A stretch of 64,000 nucleotides of DNA from Pectobacterium polaris (GTDB lineage: Bacteria > Pseudomonadota > Gammaproteobacteria > Enterobacterales > Enterobacteriaceae), in assembly GCF_002307355.1 (NCBI RefSeq), contig NZ_CP017481.1, positions 2,542,001 to 2,606,000 of the forward strand, written 5' to 3'. The position numbers were made by a program, and so were the translations under genes. Shown here piece after piece: positions 10,352-19,832 of this stretch. The notes below the pieces were generated by a model that ran no database searches, had not been told where the DNA came from, and saw only the letters and a list, made by a program, of their open reading frames with translations. Each line of letters opens with the position of its first letter. The stretch's first letter is position 1.

Positions 10352-11248
10352 TTAGTTTAGTGCTTTGTCATTTGGCGCTTTGAACAGCGCTTTCATTTCG
10401 TCTGACAGTGCAAAGTTCAGGTTAAGATCTTTTGGTGGGATCGGTTGTTTGAACCAGCGATCAAACCATTTTTCAGCTTCACCGGAGGTTTGAACTTCAG
10501 CGATGGTGTCATCAACCAGTTTCTTGAATTGTGGATCGTCTTTACGCAGCATACAGCCGTAAGCTTCTTCAGACTGTGCTTTGCCGACGATATCCCACTG
10601 ATCGGCGTTTTTCGCTTTCGCACGTTCGCCCGCCAGCAGTGCATCATCCATCATAAAGGCGACAGCACGGCCGCTTTCCAGCGTACGGAAGGAGTCACCG
10701 TGGTCTTTCGCACTGATGATACGCATCTTCAGCTGTTTTTCTTCATTCAGCTTGTTCAGCAGAACTTCAGAGGTGGTGCCGGAAGTCACGACGACGGTTT
10801 TACCCGCCAGATCTGGGAAGTCTTTTACGCCGGAATCTTTTTTGGTTAACAGACGCGTACCGACCACGAAAATGGTGTTAGAGAACGCGGCTTGTTTCTG
10901 ACGTTCCAGATTGTTAGTCGTTGAACCACATTCAAAATCAAAGGTACCGTTCTGCAGCAGAGGGATACGATTCTGAGAGGTGATAGGGAGTAACTTGACC
11001 TGCAGATTAGGCGTATCCAGTTTTTTCTTAATCGCTTCGACAATTTTGTCAGAGTAGGCTTGAGAGTAGCCGACCACTTTTTGCGTGTTGTCATAGTAAG
11101 AAAAAGGCACGGACGATTCGCGGTGTCCAATGACGATCACGCCATTATCTTTGACCTTTTTCAATGTACCGGCCAGATCTTCAGCCTGAGCTACGCTGGC
11201 GGCGGTGCCAAGCAGAAGCAGTGATAATGCCAGTTTACGCATTTGCAT
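10352..11248 (-). CDS. gltI: Glutamate/aspartate periplasmic binding protein
   Basis: GltI captures glutamate and aspartate in the periplasm and delivers them to GltJK. The 298-residue precursor has a signal peptide ending in a VAQA site at about residue 22. The mature part carries the family segment GVIVIGHRESSVPFSYYDN and the two-lobe SBP fold. The ATG at 11248 has AAGGAG seven bases upstream. It is the first gene of gltIJKL. Confidence 0.97.
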   Translation of the reverse strand: MQMRKLALSLLLLGTAASVAQAEDLAGTLKKVKDNGVIVIGHRESSVPFSYYDNTQKVVGYSQAYSDKIVEAIKKKLDTPNLQVKLLPITSQNRIPLLQNGTFDFECGSTTNNLERQKQAAFSNTIFVVGTRLLTKKDSGVKDFPDLAGKTVVVTSGTTSEVLLNKLNEEKQLKMRIISAKDHGDSFRTLESGRAVAFMMDDALLAGERAKAKNADQWDIVGKAQSEEAYGCMLRKDDPQFKKLVDDTIAEVQTSGEAEKWFDRWFKQPIPPKDLNLNFALSDEMKALFKAPNDKALN

Positions 11249-11272
11249 GTTCTAACTCCTTTGCTGTCGTTA

Positions 11273-11293
11273 TATACCCGTCATCTTCAAGTT
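11273..11293. repeat. ERIC terminus fragment
   Basis: The stretch TATACCCGTCATCTTCAAGTT matches one end of the two full ERIC elements of this window, which begin TATACCCGTCATACTTCAAG or its complement. Only the outer 21 bases are present, so it is a remnant or a chance match. Confidence 0.4.
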
Positions 11294-11490
11294 AACATTG
11301 TCTTCAAGCTAACATCGTATTGCTGTATCACTCATAAGGCTTTGCGGTTTCTCTGTGATAACGCTGCACCGTTAAAGCGCGAAGTTACTGTCTATACAGT
11401 TAAAAAGTAGCTGATTGTAAATAGATTGAAATAGAAATGTTTGTTTTTTGCGATATCCGCCGCACCAAATAACAGCAATGTCAGAGGGTG

Positions 11491-11505
11491 GCACCAATTT
11501 GGTGC
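11491..11505. promoter_or_regulatory. NtrC-like binding site upstream of gltI
   Basis: GCACCAATTTGGTGC is a near-perfect dyad that matches the known NtrC consensus of two GCACC / GGTGC half sites separated by five bases. It lies about 245 bases before the gltI start, a plausible enhancer distance. A lone half site is 21 bases nearer gltI. I could not find a clear sigma-54 -24/-12 element, so nitrogen control of gltI is an inference. Confidence 0.55.
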
Positions 11506-11605
11506 GTTGCTTGCCCCAATAGAGCGCTTTACGCCGACGTAATATCCAAAAAAATACAGAAACAACCCTTTACAGGGTAATAAGAGGCAAATACCGTGCC
11601 ATAAA

Positions 11606-11631
11606 TAAAAAAAGGCATGCAAAAGCATGCC
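11606..11631 (-). terminator. Terminator of the ybeZ-ybeY-corC-lnt unit
   Basis: On the leftward strand the stem GGCATGC / GCATGCC with loop TTTT is followed by seven T residues, 25 bases beyond the lnt stop codon. Confidence 0.85.
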
Positions 11632-11655
11632 CTTAGGGAAGTGAGGAGGGGCCAG

Positions 11656-13185
11656 TTATCGGCGACGCAAACCGAAGAAAACGGCAACAATGCCGCCCAG
11701 TAGCGTAATGATCCAGAGCGGCCAGGAACCGAAGCGCGCATAAGGCGTTATCCCGGTTGCCGGCACAACCTGCGTGTCCAGCACCGCACGCGTAAACTGC
11801 GGCAGACTGGCGCTGACATTGCCATCAGGGGTAATCACCGCTGTGACGCCGTTATTAGTGCTACGAACCAGCGGACGCCCTAATTCCAGCGCGCGCATGC
11901 GTGCCATCTGGAAGTGTTGCCACGGGCCGATTGAATGGCCAAACCAGGCATCGTTCGAGATGGTCAGCAGCATATCGGTGTCTGGCCGGAAGTTATCACG
12001 CAGCTGTTGGCCTAAGATAATTTCATAACAAATAGCGGCGTTGAGCTTGAAGCCATGAACAGAAAGCTGTGGCTGAACGTAGTCTCCCCGGCTAAATGAC
12101 GACATAGGGAGATCGAAGAACGGCGCGAGCGGGCGTAACAACGTTTCCAGAGGGACAAATTCGCCAAAAGGTACCAGATGGTTTTTGTTGTAACGGTTCG
12201 TTGTGGGGTAGTGATACGGATCTTTGTCGCCCAAAACGATCACCGAGTTATAAAAATCGGTTTTATTACCTTCACGCCGGATATCGACGATACCCGTAAT
12301 CAGGCTGCTATTACGGCTACGCAGGATATCGTCAATCTGCTTCAGATAGGCACCCTGACGACTTTCAATATCGGGAATCGCCGTTTCTGGCCAGATAACG
12401 ATGGGGGCCTTGTCCATATAGGGCAGGCTGTTATCCAGATAGATTTTCAGCGTGTTCAACAGCTCATCTTGTTCCCACTTCATGGCCTGTGGGATGTTGC
12501 CCTGTACCAGTGCGACATTGACGGCACGTTCAGGTTGCAGGGTGTACCACTGCACGTTACGCAGCGGCCATGATAAAACGAAAACGCCGATGGCAATGGC
12601 TGCCGGCGCTATTTTTCGTTGGTTGATGGCATAAACGAGTAGCCCGCTGAGGCTCATCAATAGGAAGGTAATGGTGTCGATACCCAGAATAGGCGCGATA
12701 CCTTTGAGCGGGCCGTCAATTTGGCTGTAGCCGAATTGCAACCATGGAAAACCGGTGAGCACCCAGCCGCGTAGAAATTCGGTTAACTGCCAGAGCACGG
12801 GGGCGGCAAGCGCCAGACGCCACAGCGTTGTTTTCGGCCACAGGCGTGAGAGCAGGGCAGTAAACAGCAGTGGATAGAGCGACAAATAGGCGGCGAGCAG
12901 AATGACCAGCGCGACATTGACAGGGCCCGGCATTCCGCCAAATTGCGCGATGCTGACGTAAACCCAGTTAACGCCGCTGCCGAACAGACCCAATCCCCAG
13001 CAAAATCCTATCCAGGCTGACTGACGACTCGTACGGTTGAGCGTCAGTGCCTGTAACCCCATGAGCGAGATAATTGCCGCAGGCCAGAAATCAAAGGGAG
13101 AAAACGCCAGTGTGCCACAGGCACCAAATAAGAGCGCCAGCAGGGCTTTAACCTGCTGGCGTTGTAGAAAAGAAGCGACAACCAT
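11656..13185 (-). CDS. lnt: Apolipoprotein N-acyltransferase
   Basis: Lnt adds the third acyl chain to the N-terminal cysteine of lipoproteins in the inner membrane. It has an N-terminal set of about six membrane segments, then a periplasmic nitrilase-like domain with WPETAIPD (catalytic Glu), [14 protein letters not shown] (Lys) and [10 protein letters not shown] (Cys), and a C-terminal membrane segment. The frame is open from 13275, but the ATG at 13185 ([11 protein letters not shown], 509 residues; E. coli 512) avoids overlap with corC and fits the family. A TTG two codons earlier (13191) is an alternative. It follows corC by seven bases. Confidence 0.95.
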   Translation of the reverse strand: MVVASFLQRQQVKALLALLFGACGTLAFSPFDFWPAAIISLMGLQALTLNRTSRQSAWIGFCWGLGLFGSGVNWVYVSIAQFGGMPGPVNVALVILLAAYLSLYPLLFTALLSRLWPKTTLWRLALAAPVLWQLTEFLRGWVLTGFPWLQFGYSQIDGPLKGIAPILGIDTITFLLMSLSGLLVYAINQRKIAPAAIAIGVFVLSWPLRNVQWYTLQPERAVNVALVQGNIPQAMKWEQDELLNTLKIYLDNSLPYMDKAPIVIWPETAIPDIESRQGAYLKQIDDILRSRNSSLITGIVDIRREGNKTDFYNSVIVLGDKDPYHYPTTNRYNKNHLVPFGEFVPLETLLRPLAPFFDLPMSSFSRGDYVQPQLSVHGFKLNAAICYEIILGQQLRDNFRPDTDMLLTISNDAWFGHSIGPWQHFQMARMRALELGRPLVRSTNNGVTAVITPDGNVSASLPQFTRAVLDTQVVPATGITPYARFGSWPLWIITLLGGIVAVFFGLRRR

Positions 13186-13192
13186 TGCCAAA

Positions 13193-14071
13193 TTATTCTT
13201 CCAATTTTGGTTGAGGGGCATTGTCAGGGATTCTGACATGAACCTGAATAATACGGCGGCTGTCCGCCATCGCAACTTTAAACAGGTAACCTTCTATGTC
13301 GATGGTTTCACCACGGGCAGGAAGATGGCCGAAAGACTGCATAACCAAGCCGCCAATGGTATCGACCTCGTCATCGCTGAATCGTGTACCGAAAGCTTCG
13401 TTAAAATCTTCGATATCGGTTAAAGCACGAACGGTGTAGGTCTGGCGATTAAGCTGACGAATATCTCTGTCTTCTTCATCGTCGTATTCGTCTTCAATTT
13501 CGCCGACAATCAGCTCAAGAATATCTTCAATCGTGACCAGGCCGGATACGCCACCAAACTCATCGATGACAATCGCCATGTGATAGCGCAGCGAGCGGAA
13601 CTCGTTCAGCATTCTATCAACGCGTTTACTTTCCGGCACAACCACGGCGGAACGCAGAACTTTATCCATACTGAAGGGCTCGGAATCGCTGCGCATAAAC
13701 GGCAGCAAATCCTTCGCCATCAGGATGCCTTCAATGTGGTCTTTATCTTCGCTAATCACGGGGAAACGAGAGTGGGCGGATTCGATAATCACGTCCAGAC
13801 ACTCTTCCAGCGTTTGATCGCGCTTGAGCGTAATCATCTGCGAGCGAGGGATCATGATGTCGCGTACACGCTGGTCGGCGATATCCATGACGCCTTCGAG
13901 CATATCTCGTGTTTCAGGATCGATCAGGTCATTCTGTTCGGAATCACGAATCAGAGTGAGTAAACCGTTACGATCTTTTGGCTCGCCGTGAAAAAGCTGA
14001 TTAAGAATAAGAGAAAAGAAGCCCTTTTTGGGACTGGGTGCATCGCTGTTTTGAGAATGGTCGTCGCTCAT
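13193..14071 (-). CDS. corC: CorC/YbeX, CBS-domain protein linked to Mg/Co homeostasis and ribosome biogenesis
   Basis: The 292-residue protein has the same length as E. coli CorC. An acidic N-terminus is followed by two CBS domains (about 75-190; [11 protein letters not shown] and [19 protein letters not shown]) and a C-terminal CorC/HlyC domain. It is cytosolic, without membrane segments. It has been linked to magnesium and cobalt efflux and, with YbeZ and YbeY, to rRNA metabolism. Here it is separated from ybeY by a 250-base gap filled largely by an ERIC element. Confidence 0.95.
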   Translation of the reverse strand: MSDDHSQNSDAPSPKKGFFSLILNQLFHGEPKDRNGLLTLIRDSEQNDLIDPETRDMLEGVMDIADQRVRDIMIPRSQMITLKRDQTLEECLDVIIESAHSRFPVISEDKDHIEGILMAKDLLPFMRSDSEPFSMDKVLRSAVVVPESKRVDRMLNEFRSLRYHMAIVIDEFGGVSGLVTIEDILELIVGEIEDEYDDEEDRDIRQLNRQTYTVRALTDIEDFNEAFGTRFSDDEVDTIGGLVMQSFGHLPARGETIDIEGYLFKVAMADSRRIIQVHVRIPDNAPQPKLEE

Positions 14072-14179
14072 GCGTTTTAATTAACATCACTCTTGTTAAG
14101 GGATTATTGCCAGCCGTTGGAATCAACACAGCGGCTGACGTGGAGCAGATTAGTACCCGATATCTTCCCGATCTCGGGC

Positions 14180-14306
14180 TATACCCGTCATACTTCAAGT
14201 TGCATGTGCGTTGGCTTTCCTCACTCACCCAGTCACTTACTGGTGTAAGCTCCAGGGATTCGCTGTGTCGCCGCCTTCTTGCAACTCGAATTATTTAGGG
14301 TCTATA
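14180..14306 (-). repeat. ERIC element between ybeY and corC
   Basis: A 127-base element with the conserved core of enterobacterial repetitive intergenic consensus sequences. Read on the minus strand it contains the CCCTGGAGCTTACACCAGTA and AAGTGACTGGGTGAG blocks. The ends TATACCCGTCATACTTCAAG and CGAATTATTTAGGGT are inverted relative to each other. It lies inside the ybeZ-ybeY-corC-lnt transcription unit and will be transcribed as a long hairpin. A second copy is at 42206-42331 in the opposite orientation. Confidence 0.9.
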
Positions 14307-14322
14307 CAAAATGTATTTCTAT

Positions 14323-14802
14323 TTATTCGGTGAGGCCATCTTTTTCTGCAAGGTAAGGATCGGCATAGCCCATACTTTGCATAATCTCGGTTTCCAGCGC
14401 TTCCATTTCTTCGGCTTCGCTGTCTTCGATATGGTCATACCCTAGCAGATGCAGGCTACCATGGACAACCATGTGCGCCCAGTGCTCTTCTACGGTTTTT
14501 TCCTGCTCTGTGGCTTCACGCTCGACAACCTGACGGCAGATGATTAAATCGCCAAGCAAAGGAAGCTCAACCTCAGGCGGTGCCTCGAAAGGAAACGACA
14601 GTACGTTGGTCGGTTTGTCTTTCCCGCGATAGGTGTTATTCAGGTCTCGGCTTTCGGCTTCATCCACGATACGGATCGTGACTTCAGAGACTTCCTGAAA
14701 CTGCGGCAGAACACCTTCCAGCCAGCGCTGAAAGTCTTTTTCTTCCGGTAGCCCTTGTGCTTGCTCGCTGGCGATTTGTAAATCCAGAATCACCTGACTC
14801 AT
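14323..14802 (-). CDS. ybeY: Endoribonuclease YbeY
   Basis: YbeY is a zinc-dependent endoribonuclease for 16S rRNA 3'-end maturation and 70S ribosome quality control. The 159-residue protein carries the metal site [11 protein letters not shown] with His114, His118 and His124, the same positions as in E. coli. Its start overlaps the ybeZ stop by four bases (ATGA), so it is translationally coupled to ybeZ. Confidence 0.97.
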   Translation of the reverse strand: MSQVILDLQIASEQAQGLPEEKDFQRWLEGVLPQFQEVSEVTIRIVDEAESRDLNNTYRGKDKPTNVLSFPFEAPPEVELPLLGDLIICRQVVEREATEQEKTVEEHWAHMVVHGSLHLLGYDHIEDSEAEEMEALETEIMQSMGYADPYLAEKDGLTE

Positions 14803-15857
14803 TTTTGCTCCTGATCTGATGCCGCAGCCTGTGCTTCACGCTTACGCTGTTCTGCTAAGGCGTCTTTACGTTTCTGTTCGGCATTTTCCCACGCTTCATA
14901 GGCATTCACAATCCGCGCGACCACCGGATGGCGCACCACGTCTTCGCTGTGGAAAAAGTTAAAGCTGATCTCTTCCACATCGGCCAGCACTTCTATCGCG
15001 TGGCGTAAGCCGGATTTCAGATTCTTCGGCAGGTCGATCTGCGTGACGTCACCGGTGATGACCGCTTTTGAGTTGAACCCGATACGTGTCAGGAACATCT
15101 TCATCTGTTCGATGGTGGTGTTCTGGCTTTCATCCAGAATGATAAAGGCATCGTTCAGCGTTCGGCCACGCATGTAAGCCAGTGGCGCAACTTCAATCAC
15201 GTTGCGTTCGATGAGCTTCTCGACGCGCTCAAAGCCCAGCATTTCAAACAGGGCATCATAAAGCGGGCGCAGATAAGGATCGACTTTCTGGCTCAGATCG
15301 CCGGGCAGGAAGCCCAGCTTCTCACCGGCTTCGACCGCTGGGCGCGTTAACAGAATACGGCGAATATCCTGACGCTCCAATGCATCCACGGCGGCAGCGA
15401 CGGCTAAGTAGGTTTTCCCCGTTCCTGCAGGGCCAACGCCGAACGTGATGTCGTGATCGAGGATATTGGCAACATACTGCGCCTGATTTGGCGTGCGCGG
15501 TTTGATTACGCCGCGTTTGGTGCGGATATTGACCACTTTGCCATAGTCAGGAACGTGTTCCGCAGACTGTTCCAGCACGCGAGATTCTTTAATCGCCAAG
15601 TGAATTTGCTCAGGATCGATATCACCGATGACGCCACGTACTGGGGCCGTATCGACATACAGACGTTGCAGGATATCGGCGGCAGCTTGCGTCAGCAGGT
15701 TTTTTCCAACCAGTTTGAATTGATTATCCCGGCGATTGATCTCGATACCTAAACGACGCTCTAACTGTTTAATATTGTCATCAAACGGACCGCAAAGGCT
15801 GAGCAGACGCTGGTTATCCGCAGGTTCAAGGGCAATTTCTTTTGTCGTTACGTTCAA
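14799..15857 (-). CDS. ybeZ: PhoH-like ATPase YbeZ
   Basis: YbeZ is a 352-residue PhoH-family P-loop ATPase that works with YbeY in RNA metabolism. Walker [12 protein letters not shown] is at about residues 141-151 and the Walker B region is [11 protein letters not shown]. The C-terminal tail is rich in Lys, Arg, Glu and Gln. It is the first gene of the leftward ybeZ-ybeY-corC-lnt unit. The ATG at 15857 gives [19 protein letters not shown], the expected N-terminus. Confidence 0.96.
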   Translation of the reverse strand: MNVTTKEIALEPADNQRLLSLCGPFDDNIKQLERRLGIEINRRDNQFKLVGKNLLTQAAADILQRLYVDTAPVRGVIGDIDPEQIHLAIKESRVLEQSAEHVPDYGKVVNIRTKRGVIKPRTPNQAQYVANILDHDITFGVGPAGTGKTYLAVAAAVDALERQDIRRILLTRPAVEAGEKLGFLPGDLSQKVDPYLRPLYDALFEMLGFERVEKLIERNVIEVAPLAYMRGRTLNDAFIILDESQNTTIEQMKMFLTRIGFNSKAVITGDVTQIDLPKNLKSGLRHAIEVLADVEEISFNFFHSEDVVRHPVVARIVNAYEAWENAEQKRKDALAEQRKREAQAAASDQEQK

Positions 15858-16059
15858 ATTATTCCTCTTGAGCGTTACTGTGCTGGCGCTATTTCTGCCC
15901 GCACAAAATGAACAGTTGTCAGACGGCCTGATGTATCCGCCATATGAATGAATTATTCATCGTGAATGCCCGATGGTGCAAGTCACAATCATGATATTGG
16001 GATGCTGCCTCGCAAAAGCAAATGTAAGCGGCATGAAATTGAAGTGGATAGCCTGCCAT

Positions 16060-16081
16060 AAAAAAACGCAGGAGCGTTTTT
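16060..16081. terminator. Second terminator downstream of miaB
   Basis: AAAACGC / GCGTTTT with an AGGA loop, extended on both sides by A and T runs, so it can act in either direction. Leftward it follows the first miaB terminator by about 74 bases. Confidence 0.65.
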
Positions 16082-16133
16082 CAACGTTGCATCGCAACGG
16101 CCCGAAGGGTGGTAGACAGCGATAGTCTGCCAT

Positions 16134-16159
16134 AAAAAATGGGTGGCAAAGCCACCCAT
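16134..16159 (-). terminator. miaB terminator
   Basis: On the leftward strand the stem ATGGGTGGC / GCCACCCAT with loop TTT runs into a T tract (16134-16139), 30 bases beyond the miaB stop codon. Confidence 0.85.
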
Positions 16160-16188
16160 CATCACGCTGAGACTGGAGTGAGTGTCAG

Positions 16189-17613
16189 TTACGGCTGATA
16201 GAACCCGACACCGATCTCATTCTCTTTGCGGGTACGCGCAATCACGGAAGACGGTGATTCATGTACGCGCAGATCCATTTGATCTTCTGTACGCACCACG
16301 ATGCCGCGCAGCGAGTTGGTATAAACATCAACGATTTCCACATCGACGAATTTACCGATCATATCCGGCGTGCCTTCGAAGTTGACGACGCGGTTGTTTT
16401 CCGTGCGGCCAGACAGTTCCATCACGCTCTTACGCGAGGTGCCTTCCACCAGAATACGCTGGACGGTACCCAACATAAGGCGGCTAAACCGCATTGCCTG
16501 CTGGGTGATGCGCTCTTGCAGAAGGTACAGACGCTGTTTTTTCTCTTCTTCCGGCACGTCATCGACCATATCCGCAGCCGGTGTTCCCGGACGGGCAGAG
16601 TAGACGAAGCTGTAGCTCATATCGAAATTCACATCGGTAATCAGCTTCATCGTTTGTTCAAAGTCAGCCTGCGTTTCGCCAGGGAAACCGACGATAAAGT
16701 CAGAACTGATCAGGATGCCCGGACGTGCGTTGTGCAGCTTACGGATGATAGCTTTGTATTCCAGCGCGGTATGGCGGCGTTTCATCATCGTCAGCACGCG
16801 GTCAGAGCCGCTTTGCACTGGTAAATGCAGGAAACTGACCAGTTCCGGCGTATCTTCATAGACGCTGATAATATCGTCTGTGAACTCAATCGGATGGCTG
16901 GTGGTAAAGCGGACACGGTCGATCCCATCGATGGCGGCAACCAGACGCAGCAGCTCAGCAAAGGAGCAGATTTCACCGTCATAGGTTTCGCCGCGGTAGG
17001 CGTTGACGTTCTGTCCTAACAGGTTAACTTCACGTACGCCTTGCGCGGCCAGTTGAGCGATTTCGAATAACACATCATCGCACGGGCGGCTGACTTCTTC
17101 GCCGCGGGTATAAGGCACAACGCAGAATGTACAATATTTATTACAGCCTTCCATGATGGAGACGAAAGCCGTTGGCCCATCGGCGCGTGGTTCTGGCAGG
17201 CGGTCGAATTTTTCGATTTCAGGGAAACTGATATCCACGATGGGGCTACGAGTGCCCTGAACGTGATTAATCATTTCCGGCAGGCGGTGTAAGGTTTGCG
17301 GGCCAAAAATAACGTCAACGTAGTGCGCACGTTCACGAATATGCGCACCTTCCTGTGAGGCGACACAGCCACCAACACCAATAATCAGGTTCGGATTGAG
17401 ATCTTTCAGCGTTTTCCAACGGCCAAGTTGATGGAAGACCTTTTCCTGCGCCTTTTCACGGATCGAGCAGGTATTGAGCAGCAGGACATCGGCTTCTTCA
17501 GCGATTTCAGTTAGCTCATAGCCGTGCGTACTTCCCAGTAAATCAGCCATCTTTGATGAATCGTACTCATTCATCTGACAGCCCCAGGTTTTAATATGCA
17601 GTTTTTTTATCAT
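16189..17613 (-). CDS. miaB: tRNA-2-methylthio-N6-dimethylallyladenosine synthase
   Basis: MiaB is a radical-SAM methylthiotransferase that converts i6A37 to ms2i6A37 in tRNAs reading UNN codons. The 474-residue protein has the auxiliary cluster cysteines at Cys12, Cys49 and Cys83 and the radical-SAM triad at Cys157, Cys161 and Cys164 ([17 protein letters not shown]), followed by a C-terminal TRAM domain. All positions match E. coli. It is transcribed leftward, divergent from ubiF, and ends in two terminators. Confidence 0.98.
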   Translation of the reverse strand: MIKKLHIKTWGCQMNEYDSSKMADLLGSTHGYELTEIAEEADVLLLNTCSIREKAQEKVFHQLGRWKTLKDLNPNLIIGVGGCVASQEGAHIRERAHYVDVIFGPQTLHRLPEMINHVQGTRSPIVDISFPEIEKFDRLPEPRADGPTAFVSIMEGCNKYCTFCVVPYTRGEEVSRPCDDVLFEIAQLAAQGVREVNLLGQNVNAYRGETYDGEICSFAELLRLVAAIDGIDRVRFTTSHPIEFTDDIISVYEDTPELVSFLHLPVQSGSDRVLTMMKRRHTALEYKAIIRKLHNARPGILISSDFIVGFPGETQADFEQTMKLITDVNFDMSYSFVYSARPGTPAADMVDDVPEEEKKQRLYLLQERITQQAMRFSRLMLGTVQRILVEGTSRKSVMELSGRTENNRVVNFEGTPDMIGKFVDVEIVDVYTNSLRGIVVRTEDQMDLRVHESPSSVIARTRKENEIGVGFYQP

Positions 17614-17840
17614 CGACTTACCATTACTCAGTGCGGATAAGAAAGATTCCCCTCATTTGGGGTGGGTATTGTAATCGCTCGCCGACGTTGTGACCAGCGC
17701 CGGAAACCTCGCTGGTTTGATAACCCCTTACTTTCTATAAAAATGCGGCTTTTCTGAAAAGTTACCCGCAAATCCAGTACACTATTTTCATGCATTTTTA
17801 CTGGTGTGAATAAACCAGAACCAGAGAGGATAAAGCCAAT

Positions 17841-19007
17841 ATGCATTACGATGCGATTGTGGTTGGCGGTGGCATGGTCGGCGCGGCCGCGGCGCTTGGG
17901 CTGGCACAGCAAGGATTTCAGGTTGCAGTGGTTGAGCAGGACATGCCGATACCGTTTGATGCCGCCAGTCCGCCAGACTTACGGATCTCGGCGATTGGCT
18001 ATGCGTCGGTTGCGCTATTGAAAGAACTGGGCGCATGGCAGCGAGTGCAGCAGATGCGCAGCGCGCCTTACCGTCGGCTGGAAACCTGGGAATGGGCGAA
18101 TGCCAGAGTCGTTTTCGATGCTGCCGACATTCACCTGCCCGAGCTGGGTTTTATGGTGGAAAACCGCGTGCTGCAACTGGCGCTCTGGGAAAGTTTGCAG
18201 GAAGAGGATCGCTGCCAATGCTATTGCCCAGCTACGCCGCAGAGCCTGCAACGTACCGATGATGGCTGGTGTTTACAGCTTGCTGACGGGCAGCAACTGA
18301 CGGCTTCGCTGGTGATTGGTGCCGATGGCGCAAATTCTCAGGTTCGCCAGTGGGCGGGGATTGGTATCAGCGGCTGGCAGTATCGTCAGTCCTGTATGTT
18401 GATCGGCGTAGAGACCTCGCAACCCCAGCAGGATGTGACCTGGCAGCAGTTCACGCCGAGCGGTCCGCGTGCGTTTTTACCGCTGTTTGATCAGTGGGGA
18501 TCGCTGGTGTGGTATGACAGTCCGCAGCGTATTCGTCAGCTTCAGGCGATGCCGCTTGCACAGCTGGATAAAGAAATTGCGGCTGCGTTTCCTGAACGAT
18601 TGGGCGCGGTTAAGGCGCTCTCTGCGGGATCATTCCCGTTGGTTAGACGCCATGCGCAAACCTATATCAAGCCAGGTTTGGTGCTGCTAGGGGATGCTGC
18701 GCATACCATCAATCCGCTGGCGGGGCAGGGGGTGAATCTGGGATATCGCGACGTTGAGGCGCTGCTGGATGTGTTAATTAATGCGCGTAATGCAGGAGAA
18801 GAATGGGCTTCTGAGCGCGTGTTACGCCGCTATCAGTGCCGCCGTATGCCGGATAATCTGATGATGCAAAGCGGGATGGATCTCTTCTATAACGCGTTCA
18901 GTAATGCGTTACCGCCGCTGAGCTTTGCTCGCAATATGGCACTGATGGTTGCACAGCGCGCTGGCGTGTTAAAACAGCGCGCATTGAAATATGCCATTGG
19001 CGTCTGA
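17841..19007 (+). CDS. ubiF: 3-demethoxyubiquinol 3-hydroxylase
   Basis: UbiF is the FAD-dependent monooxygenase for the C6 ring hydroxylation in aerobic ubiquinone synthesis. The 388-residue protein has the N-terminal dinucleotide-binding motif GGGMVGAAAALGLAQ, the middle DG motif VIGADGANSQVR and the second FAD motif LLGDAAHTINPLAGQGVNLG (about 280-300), all typical of the UbiH/UbiF/VisC family. ATG 17841 is preceded by a GAGAGGA sequence. In E. coli ubiF is followed directly by the tRNA operon; here two unrelated genes lie between. Confidence 0.96.
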   Translation: MHYDAIVVGGGMVGAAAALGLAQQGFQVAVVEQDMPIPFDAASPPDLRISAIGYASVALLKELGAWQRVQQMRSAPYRRLETWEWANARVVFDAADIHLPELGFMVENRVLQLALWESLQEEDRCQCYCPATPQSLQRTDDGWCLQLADGQQLTASLVIGADGANSQVRQWAGIGISGWQYRQSCMLIGVETSQPQQDVTWQQFTPSGPRAFLPLFDQWGSLVWYDSPQRIRQLQAMPLAQLDKEIAAAFPERLGAVKALSAGSFPLVRRHAQTYIKPGLVLLGDAAHTINPLAGQGVNLGYRDVEALLDVLINARNAGEEWASERVLRRYQCRRMPDNLMMQSGMDLFYNAFSNALPPLSFARNMALMVAQRAGVLKQRALKYAIGV

Positions 19008-19029
19008 TGAATAATGAGGACGCCACCCG

Positions 19030-19659
19030 CTACATCACGGGCTCGGCGGTAAAGATAATATCGGTGTCCTCATTCGTTGTTGCCGTAAAGCGAACATGTC
19101 CTATCTGCCTAACGCCTTTACCTGAGGTCTGGCTATCTTGAAGCAGGCCGAACATCATCTCAGTCATCTCAGGGCTTTCGAGACTGTTTTCACCTGAAGA
19201 CGCCCCGCCCAATAGCGCAGAAAACGCGGCTGTGACGATTTGCAGATTCTGTCTTGTTGCTTCGGCGGATTCTGACGCGGCGTTGAGCAGCAAGATCCCA
19301 TTAAGCTGTTGGCTTTTACTCTCTACCGACCCAATTAATCCAACATGCTCGTTAAAGACGTGCTGAAAGTCATCGACGGAGCTTCCCTTTTCCAACTTAA
19401 CGGTCAATGCGAGAGGGATATTGAGTTTCGTCAGATTAGCATTCATCCGGTCGGCGAACGTTTGCGAAGACATCTTAAAAGAAGGAACGCCAGCAGCATA
19501 AGTCGGTGTAATGAAGCAAAGCAGCAACGCCACGCAGAGTAACAGCGTAGTTAACTGTGGACGTATGACAGACCATTGCGATTGGCCGATGTTATTCTGC
19601 TGTGGCAGCACAACGTGGCTGAAATCATGAATAACAGAGGATGTAGATAAAACCTTCAT
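19030..19659 (-). CDS. Unrecognised protein with N-terminal membrane/signal segment
   Basis: I do not recognise this gene. It is a 209-residue product if started at ATG 19659 (MKVLSTSSVIHDF), preceded by an AAAGGGCAGG stretch; the frame is open for 16 more codons to 19707. A hydrophobic segment (TTLLLCVALLLCFITPTYA, about residues 37-55) preceded by a roughly 35-residue polar tail could be a signal anchor or an unusually long signal peptide with cleavage after TYA. The rest is soluble-looking, with Ser/Glu-rich stretches. It converges on ubiF with a 22-base gap. It has no counterpart at this place in E. coli. Confidence 0.7.
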   Translation of the reverse strand: MKVLSTSSVIHDFSHVVLPQQNNIGQSQWSVIRPQLTTLLLCVALLLCFITPTYAAGVPSFKMSSQTFADRMNANLTKLNIPLALTVKLEKGSSVDDFQHVFNEHVGLIGSVESKSQQLNGILLLNAASESAEATRQNLQIVTAAFSALLGGASSGENSLESPEMTEMMFGLLQDSQTSGKGVRQIGHVRFTATTNEDTDIIFTAEPVM

Positions 19660-19727
19660 GCCTGCCCTTTGGGGAAAATCGAATGATTGGTTTGGATATA
19701 TTAACACCAGACTATGTTAATACCAGA

Positions 19728-19760
19728 CACAACAAAACGGGGCGACATCTTTCTATTGTC
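19728..19760. repeat. Direct repeat copy A, truncated tRNA-operon terminator
   Basis: These 33 bases match 20414-20446 with one mismatch (32 of 33). In the intact copy this is the distal arm and loop of the tRNA operon terminator. Here the complementary arm is missing, so no terminator hairpin can form. The pair flanks the zinc-ribbon gene at 19833-20321. Confidence 0.85.
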
Positions 19761-19832
19761 TGGTTTTCGGATCTCAGTTTTATTTTTTTACGAATGTATA
19801 CGCTAGCCCGCGCTGCTGCTGGAATTCCGGTG

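Larger units (their letters stand above)
11249..11655. other. Region upstream of gltI and downstream of lnt
   Basis: About 400 bases without a gene. From right to left it holds the lnt terminator (11606-11631), an NtrC-like dyad (11491-11505) with a further half site GCACCAAAT at 11462-11470, AT-rich sequence that should contain the gltI promoter, and a short ERIC-terminus fragment (11273-11293) in the gltI leader. Leftward open frames here (11392-11628, 11529-11741) look like noise. Confidence 0.6.
15858..16188. other. Intergenic region between miaB and ybeZ
   Basis: About 330 bases without a gene. It holds two tandem leftward terminators after miaB (16134-16159 and 16060-16081) sharing the tail GATAGYCTGCCATAAAAAA on the plus strand, and then sequence upstream of ybeZ with an inverted repeat ATGAAT..ATTCAT near 15944-15961. 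The ybeZ promoter should lie in 15860-16050, but I cannot point to its boxes. Confidence 0.55.

Noticed and set aside
10177..10383. 68-codon rightward frame between gltJ and gltI
   Set aside because: Spans the intergenic hairpins and the end of gltI, without ribosome site; not a gene.
11249..11480. Sigma-54 promoter for gltI
   Set aside because: Looked for TGGCAC-N5-TTGC on the minus strand and found no acceptable match by eye.
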